From contig NZ_JAVDDX010000006.1 in NCBI RefSeq assembly GCF_030848575.1, positions 62,001 to 126,000 of the forward strand: a stretch of DNA of 64,000 nucleotides, given 5' to 3'. The DNA is from Haloarcula sp. H-GB4 (lineage in GTDB: Archaea > Halobacteriota > Halobacteria > Halobacteriales > Haloarculaceae). The position numbers were made by a program, and so were the translations under genes. The notes under the pieces were generated by a model. That model saw nothing but the letters and a program-made list of their open reading frames with translations, did not search any database and had not been told where the DNA came from. Within the stretch, counting starts at the first letter, position 1; each line of letters opens with the position of its first letter. Below, in pieces: positions 1 to 10,040 of the stretch.

Positions 1-1500
1 CGGCTGGAGCAGGGCCAACAATCTCCATTCGACGAAGCAGAGCAAGAGACGACCAATCAAACTGTTTTCGACCACATCTACGACGATGACATCTTGCTCC
101 ATCATCCGTACCACGACTTCGACAGGACGGTCCAGCGGTTCTTGACCGAAGCAGCGAACGACCCTGACGTGCTGGCGGTGAAGGCAGCTATCTACAGAAC
201 TGCAAGCGACTCGCAGGTCATCGAGTCGCTCATCGAGGCCGCGGAGAACGGTAAACAGGTCGCGGTAATGGTCGAACTGAAAGCTCGCTTCGACGAGCAG
301 AACAATCTTCAGTGGGTCCGACGTCTGGAGGAAAACGGCATCCACGTCGCGTACGGGACAATCGGATTGAAAACCCACACGAAAACTGCGCTCGTGGTCC
401 GCGAGGAGGGTAACGATGTTAACCTGTACTCACACGTCGGGACTGGGAACTACCACTCTGAGACTGCAAAGGGGTACGTCGACCTTGGGCTGTTGACCGC
501 CGACAGAGATATTGGGCAGGACTTGGTGACACTGTTTAATTCATTTACCGGGCCGGGTCTAGATAACCAGTTCCGGAAACTGTTGGTCGCGCCGGTGACG
601 ATGCGCCAGGAGTTTACCCGATACATTCGTCGCGAGGCCCAGCACGCACAGGCCGGGCGTCCGGCACGGATTGTGGCAAAAGTCAATGGCCTCGAAGACC
701 CAGTAATAGTCGAAGAACTGTACCGGGCGGCAATGGCCGGGGTCGAGATCGACCTCATCGTCCGCGATATCTGTCGTCTCCGGCCCGGAATCGACGGTAT
801 TAGTGAGAATATCTCGGTTCACTCTGTTGTGGGTCGATTTCTTGAACACTCCCGCATCTTCTATTTCGAGAACGGTGCACAGGCGAACGACTCCGAAGAG
901 ACGGGTCCACAGGGCCATGGTGGGCAACCCGAATATTATATTGGCAGTGCTGATTGGATGACCCGGAATCTCGACAGCCGAGTTGAGGCAGTGACGCCCG
1001 TTGAGGACCCGGTGATTCGGCAACAGCTGAAATTCATTCTCGATCTCATACTCTCTGACAACCGTAAACGCTGGACGATGAATCCTGATGGGAGCTACGA
1101 CCAGCAGTACCCTGCCGACAGCGAGAGGGTAGTCGATACGCAGTCAGTTCTGATGAGCGAGACGAGACGGGCAGCAACGGACGATGACATCACTACGGGT
1201 GTCGCGACGGATTTTCCTGTGGAGAGTAATATTCTTGTTCAGGCTAATACTGATGAGGGCGCCGCGGAGATATCCGAAGATCAAGACACTCAGTCAACTC
1301 TGAATCAGCAAACAAGCGATGGGGGGACGGTTACGGGGGATCCGCTTCATCGCCATCCAGAGAAGTGGTACCGGCCTGACAGCAACATCTACGAGTTTAC
1401 TGTTCGAACCCCGGAGGGTGGTCGCCGTTACCTGAAGACGAGAGGGGGCGCTGAAGCGGCACTCCGGAGACTATATGGCAAAAAGACGGACGAAAACTGA
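1..1500 (+). CDS. ppk1: Polyphosphate kinase 1, C-terminal part (5' end outside window)
   Basis: The enzyme makes polyphosphate reversibly from the gamma phosphate of ATP through a phosphohistidine. The frame is open from base 1, so about 499 residues of the C-terminal half are visible. Seen: the family block VELKARFDEQNN, KTHTK with the expected autophosphorylated histidine (bases about 370-385), GTGNYH, and the second catalytic histidine in GRFLEHSRIFYF. After the usual end of the fold come about 60 low-complexity residues and then a compact basic C-terminal segment containing WYRPDSNIYEF and RRYLKTRGG, which I do not recognise from bacterial PPK1. The downstream phosphatase and CHAD genes on the same strand fit a polyphosphate locus. 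Confidence 0.95.
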   Translation, partial: RLEQGQQSPFDEAEQETTNQTVFDHIYDDDILLHHPYHDFDRTVQRFLTEAANDPDVLAVKAAIYRTASDSQVIESLIEAAENGKQVAVMVELKARFDEQNNLQWVRRLEENGIHVAYGTIGLKTHTKTALVVREEGNDVNLYSHVGTGNYHSETAKGYVDLGLLTADRDIGQDLVTLFNSFTGPGLDNQFRKLLVAPVTMRQEFTRYIRREAQHAQAGRPARIVAKVNGLEDPVIVEELYRAAMAGVEIDLIVRDICRLRPGIDGISENISVHSVVGRFLEHSRIFYFENGAQANDSEETGPQGHGGQPEYYIGSADWMTRNLDSRVEAVTPVEDPVIRQQLKFILDLILSDNRKRWTMNPDGSYDQQYPADSERVVDTQSVLMSETRRAATDDDITTGVATDFPVESNILVQANTDEGAAEISEDQDTQSTLNQQTSDGGTVTGDPLHRHPEKWYRPDSNIYEFTVRTPEGGRRYLKTRGGAEAALRRLYGKKTDEN

Positions 1501-1589
1501 TCCAAACGGCCAGGAGGGACACCGCTACATACATAGAACACAATAGCCATCATAGCAGCGTATTTTTTCTGCAAACATTATTACCCCGT

Positions 1590-1859
1590 ATGGTTGCACT
1601 GGGAGTACTCCAATGCCCCGTTTGTGAGAAAGTATGCTTTTATCAACAAAAGGCAACCACCACACGGGACCGGTTGAAAGAGTTAGCATCAGACCATCTC
1701 TCGTCTCATAGGCTTGATGAGAGTAAACAGGGCATCTATCGGGTCATGATGGCTGATAAAACTGGAGACATTCAACTAAGTGATGCCAACGACACCCCGA
1801 CCAGAGAGTGGATACCACCGACGGATGGCCTCCCTCAGCAGGCACGAAGCGAACTATAA
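1590..1859 (+). CDS. Small zinc-finger-like protein, function unknown
   Basis: An 89-residue protein. It has a CPVC pair near residues 9-12 and a later SDHLSSH histidine pair, spaced like a C2H2 zinc site. It lies 90 bp after ppk1 on the same strand with a start at ATG 1590. No family was recognised. An overlapping frame (1780-1971) has no recognisable content, so this frame is preferred. Its place between ppk1 and a phosphatase gene makes a role in polyphosphate or phosphate control possible, but that is inference only. Confidence 0.5.
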   Translation: MVALGVLQCPVCEKVCFYQQKATTTRDRLKELASDHLSSHRLDESKQGIYRVMMADKTGDIQLSDANDTPTREWIPPTDGLPQQARSEL

Positions 1860-1951
1860 CTACGCTAGTGAAGATGGAATATATATTCGACAATACCATT
1901 CTCTATCCCTATTAGAAATGCACTTGAAGTCCAATAGCTATCGTAATTACA

Positions 1952-2671
1952 ATGACTCACTTGTTTTCTGAGACTGTCGCGGCACAAACCAAGCAAATCG
2001 ACCCGGCCGCCTGGGACCAATTGTATATTATTGGCGATGTCCACGGCTGTCGCTCCACTCTTGAGCGTCTCTTGACAGAACTTGGGCCGACATCCGAAGA
2101 CCTTGTTTTGTTTGTCGGTGATCTTGTACGGAAGGGCCCGGACAGTGCGGGAGTAGTCGATCTCGTCCGGTCGCGTCCGAATTTCTTGTCTGTCCGCGGC
2201 AATAACGAAGAAAAGCTCCTCCGGGGCGAGAAAGACCTTGCCACACTCGACGATGATGACCTAGAATATTTGGCATCGCTCCCAGTCGCCATTACTTGGG
2301 ATGAGGGAATTGTCATCCACGGGGGCATTGACCCGTCCCGACCGCTGGCTGCACACTCGGCAACGGACCTCCAGAACATTGCCGAAGTAAACGACGGCTT
2401 CTGGTGGGAGTCCTATACCGGTTCTCGTCGGGTCTTTTTCGGCCACAAACCGTTAGCTGACCCAGTCGTTGGATCACACGCCCTGGGTCTTGACACCGGT
2501 TGTGTGTACGGCAATGTATTGACTGCATACGAGTACGCTGCAGACCGGTTAATCAGCGTTGCCCCCGAACAGACCTACGAGAACCGTGCAGAGCACAAGT
2601 GGGTCCACCCAACCGGGGCGACACCTGTCGGAGACAGTAGCCAGTCTACACCTGCGGTCTTTGCCGACTGA
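1952..2671 (+). CDS. Calcineurin-like (PPP-type) metallophosphatase
   Basis: A 239-residue metal-dependent phosphatase of the PPP/bis(5'-nucleosyl)-tetraphosphatase type. Motifs in order: GDVHGC (about residue 28), GDLVRKGPDS (about 55; family form GDxVDRG), VRGNNEEK (about 80), HGGIDPSRPL (about 125) and FFGHKPLAD (about 165). All metal-binding blocks are present. The family GNHE block reads GNNE, so the usual histidine that helps protonate the leaving group is replaced by asparagine. Placement between ppk1 and a CHAD gene suggests a substrate in polyphosphate or nucleotide-polyphosphate turnover. Protein phosphatase activity is an alternative. Confidence 0.85.
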   Translation: MTHLFSETVAAQTKQIDPAAWDQLYIIGDVHGCRSTLERLLTELGPTSEDLVLFVGDLVRKGPDSAGVVDLVRSRPNFLSVRGNNEEKLLRGEKDLATLDDDDLEYLASLPVAITWDEGIVIHGGIDPSRPLAAHSATDLQNIAEVNDGFWWESYTGSRRVFFGHKPLADPVVGSHALGLDTGCVYGNVLTAYEYAADRLISVAPEQTYENRAEHKWVHPTGATPVGDSSQSTPAVFAD

Positions 2672-2837
2672 GACTGAGAAGGTATCATTCGACGCCGTTG
2701 AGTGACACTCTGCCGTTGAGCAGTTCGCCGCTCTTTCGTCTGCTTCCACATCTGGAATTATTTGAACAAGCAACAAGAAAAGCGGAACATGGTGTTTGGA
2801 CGGAGCTTTTTATTTCCACAAAAAAGTCGTTCTTGAT

Positions 2838-3746
2838 ATGGAGTACACGCTGCAACCCGACGAACGAGTCTCTGAGGGTATCAAGCGAATAATCGATGGC
2901 AAGGTCGAACGGGGTATCGAACACATCGACGGCGATATGGATCGTCACGAGACCGTCCACGAGGTTCGGAAACGGTGCAAAGAGGTGCGTGCGGCGGTCA
3001 GGCTCGTTCGACCTGTCCTTCCGACCTACAGCGCTGAGAACGCCCATTATCGTGATGCCGGACGGCGTATCTCCGATATTCGGGACGCGCAAGCGGCCAT
3101 CGAGACCTTTGACGACCACGTTCAGCCAATGGCGGCCGATCACGGATCACTGACTGATGAGACGTTGGCTGACCTTCGGGGGATCCTAGTCGACCGCCGT
3201 GAGCAAGTCGCGGCCGAGCAGGACCTCGACGCCCGACTGGCAGAAGTCCGAGCTGACCTCGTAGAAGGTCGAGAACGGGTGGATACGCTTCCCATCGCAA
3301 CCGAGGGGTACGACGCGGTCGCCGGCGGGCTCAGAAAGTCGTACAAGCGCGCTCGGAATCGGATGGATGACGCCTACGATGACCCGGAGTTCGAGCGGTT
3401 TCACGAATGGCGCAAGCGGATCAAGTACCACCGATATCACTGTCGGTTGCTCCGCCGGGTGTGGGTGGGCCCGATGAAAGCTCGCCGTAACGAACTCAAG
3501 ACCCTCTCGGACATCATCGGTGACGAAAATGACCTCGCGGAGTTCAGTATCATGATGCACGAGGAGGAACTGTTCGACGGGACGACGCGATCGACACTTG
3601 AAGAACTCATCACTGGCCGGCGCTCTGAATTACATCGCCAAGGGCGCGCACTCGGTGAACGGTTGTTTGCCGAGCATCCTGACGAACTCGTTGACCGGAT
3701 TGGGAGCTATTGGGACGCGGCCCAGGAGTACGATCCTGATCCCTGA
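2838..3746 (+). CDS. CHAD domain protein (polyphosphate-binding family)
   Basis: About 302 residues from ATG 2838 (start MEYTLQPDE). An upstream in-frame ATG at 2796 would add a non-conserved stretch, so the internal start is preferred. The CHAD fold consists of two helical repeats with conserved histidines and basic residues. Here repeat 1 has VHEVRKRCKEVRAAVRL and repeat 2 has FHEWRKRIKYHRYHCRLL. CHAD proteins are known to bind polyphosphate granules and often lie beside ppk genes, as here. No fused CYTH domain is present, so this is a stand-alone CHAD protein, probably a binding or targeting factor rather than an enzyme. Confidence 0.88.
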   Translation: MEYTLQPDERVSEGIKRIIDGKVERGIEHIDGDMDRHETVHEVRKRCKEVRAAVRLVRPVLPTYSAENAHYRDAGRRISDIRDAQAAIETFDDHVQPMAADHGSLTDETLADLRGILVDRREQVAAEQDLDARLAEVRADLVEGRERVDTLPIATEGYDAVAGGLRKSYKRARNRMDDAYDDPEFERFHEWRKRIKYHRYHCRLLRRVWVGPMKARRNELKTLSDIIGDENDLAEFSIMMHEEELFDGTTRSTLEELITGRRSELHRQGRALGERLFAEHPDELVDRIGSYWDAAQEYDPDP

Positions 3747-4025
3747 TTCGGAGCCGACAATTGCCGATTACAGGCGGAACAGGATGATTTCTCGGGGTCG
3801 TCGGGAAATCTGAATTTCCACACTCACGGTATTCTGTTAGGAGCCATTCCGTCACATACTCATCGGTCAATACGGCCTCTTTTCGGCTGGATCGACGGCG
3901 GGCGACGCCGACCCGATGACGCCGGCCCCGGTTCCCACTGGCTCAGGGGACGTGAGGGGGACAGTTCCGACCAGCGACGGGGCGGTCGACGTGGACCGAC
4001 TGCTCGACCGCTGGACGTTGATCGA

Positions 4026-6362
4026 TCAGTCGTCCCCTGTTGACTCTGCTCCTGTGCGGTCCTCGACCGCCACCTCGAACACGTCAGCCCCGTTGTCGAT
4101 AGTGAACGTTTCCAGCAACTGCCCGAGGTCGGTGGCACGGTCGGAGAGTTGCGCGACGGAGGATTCGACGTCGTCGACGGCCACGACCTGCTCAGTCGCC
4201 GCGTCGGCGACGGTGGCCGCTTCGACAGCCGTGTCGTCGCTAATGTCGCCAACTGTCTCGACCATCGAGACGACCTCCTGTGTCGACTCGGCCTGCTCAT
4301 CGGTCGCACGGTCGATCTCTCGCATCCCGCTGGTCGCGTCCTCGATATCGCCGACGATGTTGTCGAACGCATTGAGGGCGTCGCTGACGGTCTCGGTTCC
4401 AGTGTCGACCTTCGACTGGGTGGCATGCATCTCGTCGACGGTGCGCTCGACCTGCTGACGCATCTCGTCGATAGCGGTTTCGATGTCAGCAGTCGCTGCC
4501 ACCGTCTCGTCGGCGAGCGCCTTCACCTCGTCGGCGACGACGGCAAAACCGTCGCCATCGCCTCCGTTCTCGGCACGGGCGGCCTCGATGTTGGCGTTCA
4601 ACGCAAGCATCGTCGTCTGGTCGGCGATATCGGTGATGAGGTTGGTGACGGACTCGATCTCTCCCATCAGCGCGTCCAGTTCTTCGACTTGTGCGACGGT
4701 CTCGTCGGTCGACCGCTCGATATCGTCGAGAGCCGTCGCCGCCCGCTTGGCGGCCGTTCGCCCGCTCTGTGACCGACTGAGGGCTTCATCAGCCCGATTC
4801 CTGACTGTGTCGGCGGCGGTAGACACCTCTTCGACGGTCGCCGAGAGGTCCTCCAGCTCCTTCCAGACGGTTTCGAGTTTCTCCGACTGTGTCTCTGCCC
4901 CGTCGGCCATCTCTGCGGCCGAGGATTTCACGCTGGTGCTGCGGTCCTGAACCGCGTCGACGTTCTCCGAGACCGTCTCGCTCGCGGTGTCGACGGCCTC
5001 GCTGAACGACCGGACCTCGCGGATGGTGTCTTCCCACTCGTCGAGCAGGTCGTTGTAGGCTGTTGCGATCCGGGCCATCGACTCGGCGTCCGTGTCGGAC
5101 GACATCCGCGCCGTCAGGTCCCCATCGGCACAGGCGGCCATGACCTCGGCGTAGTCCTTGGCGCGGTTCTGGAGGCTCTCGCTGAGTTCCTCTGCGGCCT
5201 CACGAGCCGCTTCGGCCTCTCTTTTCGCCGATTCAGCCTCGTTTCTGGCGGATTCGGCATTTTCTCTGGCCGCCTCCGCGTCAGCGATTTGCTCGCGGAG
5301 CGACTGCCTCATCTCGTCGAAGGCGTCGAACAGCCGGCCGATCTCGTCGGACCGGGATGTTTCGAGCGTCACGTCGAGGCCACCGGCTCGCATCTCGTCG
5401 GCTGTCTCGGCGAGCTCCGAGAGGGCTGTCGCCGAGCGCCTGCTCATCGCGATGGTCACGCCGCCGAGGACCACCACTGCGGACACGAGCGTCAGGACAA
5501 GGCTGGTGGCGATCTGGTTCCGGAGGGCATAGGCGCTCGACGCCGGCACCTGCGTTACGACTGTCCACCGAACACTATCGAGGCTCGCGTACCCGTATAC
5601 CGTCTCCGATGACTGGGTAAAGCCATTGGCACCCCCGTTCGTGACCGTAGTGGCGGTCTCCTCTGGCACGCTTTTACCGACGACGGCCGCGCCCTCCGAT
5701 CCGAGAATCGTCGTCTCGCTGTCGGCCAGCGACCCGCGGAACGATTCGGTGCGGGCGGAGAGGTTCGCCTCGACGACGACGACGTGTTCTGTGTTCTGTG
5801 GTGCGGAGCTGACGAATGCCAGAACGCTATCGTTTGTCACCGGCGACCGGTAGGGCTCCGCCGGAACGACAACACTCCCCGGCGTGTCGGTCTCGTCGTC
5901 GATGGCTGTCATTTCCGACCCCCACGGAACGCCGAGGGATGCCAGTGTCTCCCCGCTGACGCCGCTTGCGGTGCTAGCTTCTACCGTGCCGTCGGAAGCT
6001 TGGACGTAGTGGACGGCCACGAACTCGGACGTGAGGTCGTCCGATTCGAGCAAGAGGTAGTCCCTGATGACGCCCGGTTGCCCGTTCTGGAACTCCTTGA
6101 CCGACGAGAGCGTGCGGGTCTGCCGCCGGAAGCCGTCAACCCAGTTGTCGAGGCCGTCAGCCTGTAATTCGGCGGTCGAGACGACCTGTGCCTCTACGCG
6201 CTGGTCAAGCGTTCGCGTCGTATCAGTGTAGAACACCGCTCCGATTCCTCCGGCAACCAGGACCGCCACCAGCACCGCGGCCACGAACTTCCGGACGAAG
6301 CTCCCTCGCACAGCGGCCGGGACGAGGTGGGCGACTCGGGGACGGAAATCTCGGCTCACCAT
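4026..6362 (-). CDS. Methyl-accepting chemotaxis transducer (halobacterial transducer)
   Basis: A 778-residue membrane receptor. Order: a basic cytoplasmic N-terminus, TM1 (about residues 25-47, [19 protein letters not shown]), an extracellular ligand-binding region of about 230 residues with Cache-like predicted topology, TM2 (about 285-307), HAMP, a coiled-coil rich in Ala/Glu with a second HAMP-like stretch, then the MCP signalling hairpin with the tip sequence [12 protein letters not shown] near residue 600. It would couple an external ligand to CheA/CheW. The ligand cannot be read from the sequence. It is transcribed alone and converges on the CHAD gene. The long + strand frames over it are shadows of its coding bias. 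Confidence 0.95.
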   Translation of the reverse strand: MVSRDFRPRVAHLVPAAVRGSFVRKFVAAVLVAVLVAGGIGAVFYTDTTRTLDQRVEAQVVSTAELQADGLDNWVDGFRRQTRTLSSVKEFQNGQPGVIRDYLLLESDDLTSEFVAVHYVQASDGTVEASTASGVSGETLASLGVPWGSEMTAIDDETDTPGSVVVPAEPYRSPVTNDSVLAFVSSAPQNTEHVVVVEANLSARTESFRGSLADSETTILGSEGAAVVGKSVPEETATTVTNGGANGFTQSSETVYGYASLDSVRWTVVTQVPASSAYALRNQIATSLVLTLVSAVVVLGGVTIAMSRRSATALSELAETADEMRAGGLDVTLETSRSDEIGRLFDAFDEMRQSLREQIADAEAARENAESARNEAESAKREAEAAREAAEELSESLQNRAKDYAEVMAACADGDLTARMSSDTDAESMARIATAYNDLLDEWEDTIREVRSFSEAVDTASETVSENVDAVQDRSTSVKSSAAEMADGAETQSEKLETVWKELEDLSATVEEVSTAADTVRNRADEALSRSQSGRTAAKRAATALDDIERSTDETVAQVEELDALMGEIESVTNLITDIADQTTMLALNANIEAARAENGGDGDGFAVVADEVKALADETVAATADIETAIDEMRQQVERTVDEMHATQSKVDTGTETVSDALNAFDNIVGDIEDATSGMREIDRATDEQAESTQEVVSMVETVGDISDDTAVEAATVADAATEQVVAVDDVESSVAQLSDRATDLGQLLETFTIDNGADVFEVAVEDRTGAESTGDD

Positions 6363-6606
6363 TCGTTCGGCGATTTCCAGTTATCGTACAAAAAACTACG
6401 AGATATATAGAAGTACTGACAAAGGTATATACGAACAATCTGGATAAATTCCGGCAATAGAACGTCTAATAGGCTGTCTCCAGAACCACCTGTCTGATAA
6501 TCCGACATCGATATCCATCCGCCCATTATCAAGTTCAATATTTCAGTGTGATACGGCTCAATTGAATCTACAGACAGTGCCGGGACAGGTCGTTAGAATC
6601 ACGAGT

Positions 6607-6897
6607 ATGAAGCGGGAGAGTGATGTTATGTCCAGCACCCTCTTCCGCTTCATGAAGCAGGTGGCTTCACTCGCTCAAAAGCTTACTGACGCTGTGCTGA
6701 TGGAACTGAGTGATCCAGTCGGCAACGGGTTTGCTGGCTGGAAGCACGCAGTCTTGGTCTATCTGCGTGAACGTATGAGCGCGGAATACAAGGAAATTAT
6801 CGACTGGGCCGAAGAGATGGAGCGTGTTCGAGCGGTATTGAACCTTCAGCGCGTGGAGTTCCCCGCGCATTCGACGCTGTTTGACATCCTCCCAGCG
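6607..6897 (+). pseudogene. Fragment of an IS5-type transposase, N-terminal part
   Basis: About 95 residues resemble the N-terminal region of haloarchaeal IS5-group transposases (GFAGWKHAVLVYLRERM, IDWAEEMERVRAVLNL, VEFPAHSTLF). After about base 6897 the reading frame loses similarity and no DDE catalytic region follows. The region to 7162 contains no intact gene. This is a dead IS remnant between the transducer and the histidine kinase. I could not define its inverted repeats. Confidence 0.6.
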
Positions 6898-7162
6898 TTA
6901 AACAGTAGTTGCCGAATCAGATTCACATCGAAGCAGCTAGGGCGGTGTTTGCTCCAGAATCGCAGCGAGTGTGACTCTTCTCCCAGCTGTGAGGCTCGGA
7001 GCCAGCGAGGGAACGCCGCCGGCGGGACGCCGCCAGGCTTCACACCGCATCCAAGCAGACGCTTCCTCTAACCTGATGTGATCGACTGAAGCTGAGTGAG
7101 CAAGAAAGAGTTGATCACTAGAACGCCTACGCCAGCGGCATACTTGCCGTCCACAGCGGTAG

Positions 7163-8209
7163 TTACTGGTCTGACGGACTTGCTTCTGGAGGGAAATAGA
7201 AAGAGACAGTATTACCGGAATTAGTCCGATCAAATGTAATTTCGCCACCAAGGGATTCGACACACCACTTCATTACAAACAGTCCAACCCCGGTGCCATG
7301 TGAAACATCCGTATTTTCTATCGATTCATCGAGCGCATTCAGCTCAATGTCTGGGATAGGAGGGCACGAATCACTGATACTGACTTCGACCCGACCGGTA
7401 TTCGGTGATTCGCCAACAGTTATCGTGACTGATGGGGCTGTACTGTTGCTGTGGACGATGCCATTCTCAATAGCGTGCCTCAGTGCCTGATTGAATGCCG
7501 AATCAATACTGAACCACATCTCTGTCTGTTTCTCAACAGTGAGCTTCGCGGTGGGGTACTTATCAGATAATTTTTCAACAGTCTCCGTGACGGCATCGAA
7601 GGTATTCCTGCGGACCCGCTTGGTTTGGGCTGGCGTTGTCGCACGTTCGATCTCTCTCACAGAGTCCGTTATCCGATCGATGTCATTCGTCTTCTCTTCA
7701 ATTTTCTCTGTATGTTTTCTGATGTGATCAGTATCAACCTCTGACTGTATTTGCTGTGCCCGCCCAGCGATGACAGTCAAGTCGTTTCGGAGGTTATGAC
7801 GCATAATACGGGAGAGTAAGCTTACTCTGCGGCTAGTGTTTGTGTATTCGGTAATATCCCGTATCTCGGCGAGGGCGAACGGTTCCCCATCAATAATAAG
7901 TTGTGAGAGATCAATCTGGGTCCAGATTAGCCTCCCGTCTTGTCGTTTAATCCGCCACTTGAAACGCTGGGGCTGACCATCGATTGCCAGTTGGATCTGT
8001 TGAACGACATCGTCTCTGGAAAACGCATACGTATTTGCACTGTATGCTTCAACGCTCATCTTACGGAGAGCTTCCGTAGAGTACCCGAACATTGACTCCA
8101 GACTCTCGTTGGCATCAACGATCGTCCCCGACTCAGGGTCAAACAGTGCAATCCCGATACGGAGTTGTTCAAACTGCTTCGGGAGCCGAGTGGGTACCTG
8201 AGAGGCCAT
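7163..8209 (-). CDS. PAS-domain sensor histidine kinase
   Basis: A 348-residue soluble kinase. An N-terminal PAS domain (about residues 15-130, with ANESLESMFGYS and IRDITEYT) is followed by the dimerisation histidine box RIMRHNLRNDL (about 148), and a HATPase domain with the N box around ENGIVHSNS and the G box GTGVGLFVMKWCVESLGG. No membrane segments or receiver domain are visible. This PAS-HisKA type is common in haloarchaea, often without a linked response regulator, and none is seen here. The signal is unknown. Together with the neighbouring transducer it gives this part of the replicon a sensory role. Confidence 0.92.
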   Translation of the reverse strand: MASQVPTRLPKQFEQLRIGIALFDPESGTIVDANESLESMFGYSTEALRKMSVEAYSANTYAFSRDDVVQQIQLAIDGQPQRFKWRIKRQDGRLIWTQIDLSQLIIDGEPFALAEIRDITEYTNTSRRVSLLSRIMRHNLRNDLTVIAGRAQQIQSEVDTDHIRKHTEKIEEKTNDIDRITDSVREIERATTPAQTKRVRRNTFDAVTETVEKLSDKYPTAKLTVEKQTEMWFSIDSAFNQALRHAIENGIVHSNSTAPSVTITVGESPNTGRVEVSISDSCPPIPDIELNALDESIENTDVSHGTGVGLFVMKWCVESLGGEITFDRTNSGNTVSFYFPPEASPSDQ

Positions 8210-8322
8210 GGTTACCCATGTCTAATTAAGCGGTATCATTGTTCCTATGAAATATATATAGTCTGCACCGACCACTCTTGTCCGAGAAGAGAATCACGCT
8301 TTAACCAGCTCTAGTCACCGAA

Positions 8323-8380
8323 TTTTCTGCGCCCCAGCGGGGTGAGGGGCGTCCCACAGAGGGCGTGCCGCCTGTCATTC
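8323..8380 (+). promoter_or_regulatory. Hairpin leader (copy 1), long form
   Basis: TTTTCTG is followed by the stem GCCCC/GGGGC (8331-8335 with 8346-8350), a loop rich in G, and a 30-base tail containing GTCCC and GGGCGTGCC before ATG 8381. It belongs to a family of 13 such leaders in the window. Confidence 0.7.
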
Positions 8381-9067
8381 ATGGCTACTACAGAATCCCG
8401 TAGCGACGCCAGCAGCATCGACGAGAGCGAACTGGAGGAGGCTAACCCGAACAACCGGACCGTTCGGGCGCTGACCGAAGTCATGACCGTGTTAGACTCA
8501 ATTGGTCGGGCACGAAACGCCGACGACCTCTTCCTGGTCAACTCTGGCTCCGGTTCAGAGTACCTTGTCGACACTCGAACAGGGAGTTGTGAGTGCAAGT
8601 GGAAGCAGTACAACCCCGACAAAGAGTGCAAGCACCAGAAGCGAGTCGCCTTCGCCACCGGCGAGCGACCTATCCCGCAGTGGGCTGACGACGACGCCCT
8701 AGACGACCAGTTCGGATTGCACGTCGACGGCGAACCCCGCAAAGCAGTCGCTGACGGCGGAGTCATGCAGGTTCGGTTCAACGACGGCGGCGTCACGGAT
8801 CCCAAAGATGACCCCTTGGCCGTCACCTCCGAGGATGAACCACGCACGAAACGAGCGAAGCAGGAAGATATCGACGTTTCCTTCCTCGCAAAGCCCGGTC
8901 GATACGAGGTCCACTCAGCGTCGGATAGCCGGTACGAGGTGGATGTGCTTGAGGAGACGTGCAGTTGTCCCGATGTCGCCGAGCGATGCAAACACCGTCG
9001 CCGGGTCGAGATCGAGATCGAAGCCAAGCGAGTCCCTCGCCCGGATGGAAAACTGCCAGACGCCTAA
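8381..9067 (+). CDS. Double SWIM zinc-finger protein
   Basis: 228 residues from ATG 8381, which follows the hairpin leader directly. The longer open frame upstream would run through that leader, so it is rejected as the start. Two SWIM-type zinc sites of the form CxC...CxH are visible: CECKWKQ...CKHQKRV (about residue 65) and CSCPDVAERCKHRRRV (about 195). SWIM domains bind DNA or protein partners, so a regulatory or recombination-accessory role is possible. A smaller SWIM protein is encoded at 11124-11513. The TFB gene follows 45 bases downstream. Confidence 0.8.
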   Translation: MATTESRSDASSIDESELEEANPNNRTVRALTEVMTVLDSIGRARNADDLFLVNSGSGSEYLVDTRTGSCECKWKQYNPDKECKHQKRVAFATGERPIPQWADDDALDDQFGLHVDGEPRKAVADGGVMQVRFNDGGVTDPKDDPLAVTSEDEPRTKRAKQEDIDVSFLAKPGRYEVHSASDSRYEVDVLEETCSCPDVAERCKHRRRVEIEIEAKRVPRPDGKLPDA

Positions 9068-9084
9068 CCGGGGGCCGCAGTGTG

Positions 9085-9112
9085 TTTTCTGCCCCTCCGG
9101 TCAGGTGAGAGG
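9085..9112 (+). promoter_or_regulatory. Hairpin leader (copy 2), short form
   Basis: TTTTCTG is followed by CCCCTC...GAGAGG (one mismatch), ending directly at ATG 9113 of the TFB gene. The 3' arm GAGAGG is purine-rich and overlaps the place where a ribosome-binding site would lie. Confidence 0.6.
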
Positions 9113-10024
9113 ATGTCTCGAAATATGTCTTCACAAACCGTCCAGACGGCGTTGTCTGCAGCTACGCCGGGTTGTCCCGAGTGTGGCGGCACGCTCGATA
9201 CCAGCGGGCGAGAAACGCACTGTGAGAACTGTGGCCTGGTGACCGAGCAAGACCAGATCGACCGCAGGCCAGCATGGCGGACGTACGACAAGGAGGAACA
9301 GCAGCGGACGGGCGCACCCCGGACGGCCACTCGACATGATCGAGGCTTGTCGACGAACATCGGAAGCGTCGATAGTGCAGACATCTCTCCGAGACGGCGT
9401 CGACGGCTTGCTCGCCAGCGACGACTCCACGGCCGGTCGAAGTTCACCAGCAAGCGCGACCGGAATCTCGCTCACGGGCTCGGTGAAATCCGACGCATCG
9501 CGAGTGCGCTGTCTGAGAGCAAGGCGGTGAAAGAGCAGGCAGCCACGTTCTTCAGGGAAGCCCAAGACAAGGACCTCCTGATCGGACGGTCGATTGAGGG
9601 CGGTGCAGCGGCCGCTGTATACGCTGCCTGCCGATGCAACGGCCTCGTGACGATGGAGACGGTAGCCGACGTTGCCCGGTGTTCTGCATCGCATATCTGG
9701 AACTGCTACCGGACGTTCTTGGTGGAACTTGACCTCCCGATTCCAGTGTCGCTTCCGGTGGACTGGGTGGCACGGATTTGTTCAGACCTTCCATTCAACG
9801 TTTCCCCGGAGATTCGCCAGCGGGCGCTCGAACTTGCAGAGCAGGCGACCGAGTCCACTGAGGTCAACGGGCGACCAGACGGTATCGCAGCCGGCGCTCT
9901 GTATCTCGCCGGGAAAGAGTCAGACATCCGGCTCACGCAGGCGACGATCTGCGAGCCGCTGGATGTGCATATTACGACGGCCCGGCAGTGGTTCCAAGAG
10001 ATCGAGGAGTATATCGTTGCGTGA
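9113..10024 (+). CDS. tfb: Transcription initiation factor IIB, plasmid-type paralogue
   Basis: About 303 residues from ATG 9113; ATG 9125 is also possible. The N-terminal zinc ribbon has CPECGG and CENCG, followed by a B-reader-like stretch (RPAWRTYD) and two cyclin repeats (about residues 115-205 and 210-300, with IEGGAAAAVYAACR in the first and IAAGALYLAG in the second). TFB recruits RNA polymerase to the TBP-promoter complex. Haloarchaea carry many TFB paralogues that direct partly different gene sets, so this one may serve the replicon's own promoters. It carries a hairpin leader like its neighbours. Confidence 0.93.
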   Translation: MSRNMSSQTVQTALSAATPGCPECGGTLDTSGRETHCENCGLVTEQDQIDRRPAWRTYDKEEQQRTGAPRTATRHDRGLSTNIGSVDSADISPRRRRRLARQRRLHGRSKFTSKRDRNLAHGLGEIRRIASALSESKAVKEQAATFFREAQDKDLLIGRSIEGGAAAAVYAACRCNGLVTMETVADVARCSASHIWNCYRTFLVELDLPIPVSLPVDWVARICSDLPFNVSPEIRQRALELAEQATESTEVNGRPDGIAAGALYLAGKESDIRLTQATICEPLDVHITTARQWFQEIEEYIVA

Positions 10025-10040
10025 GCGCTCGCGACCGTTG

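Noticed and set aside
1780-1971. 63-codon frame overlapping the small zinc-finger ORF
   Set aside because: No conserved motif, less halophilic composition, and it overlaps both neighbouring genes.
4149-5853. Several + strand open frames opposite the transducer gene
   Set aside because: They mirror the coding bias of the strong minus-strand transducer frame, have no recognisable motifs and basic, low-complexity composition unlike halophilic proteins.
6898-7071. Continuation of the IS fragment frame after 6897 as a real protein
   Set aside because: Sequence turns into low-complexity residues without transposase similarity, as expected after a frameshift or deletion.
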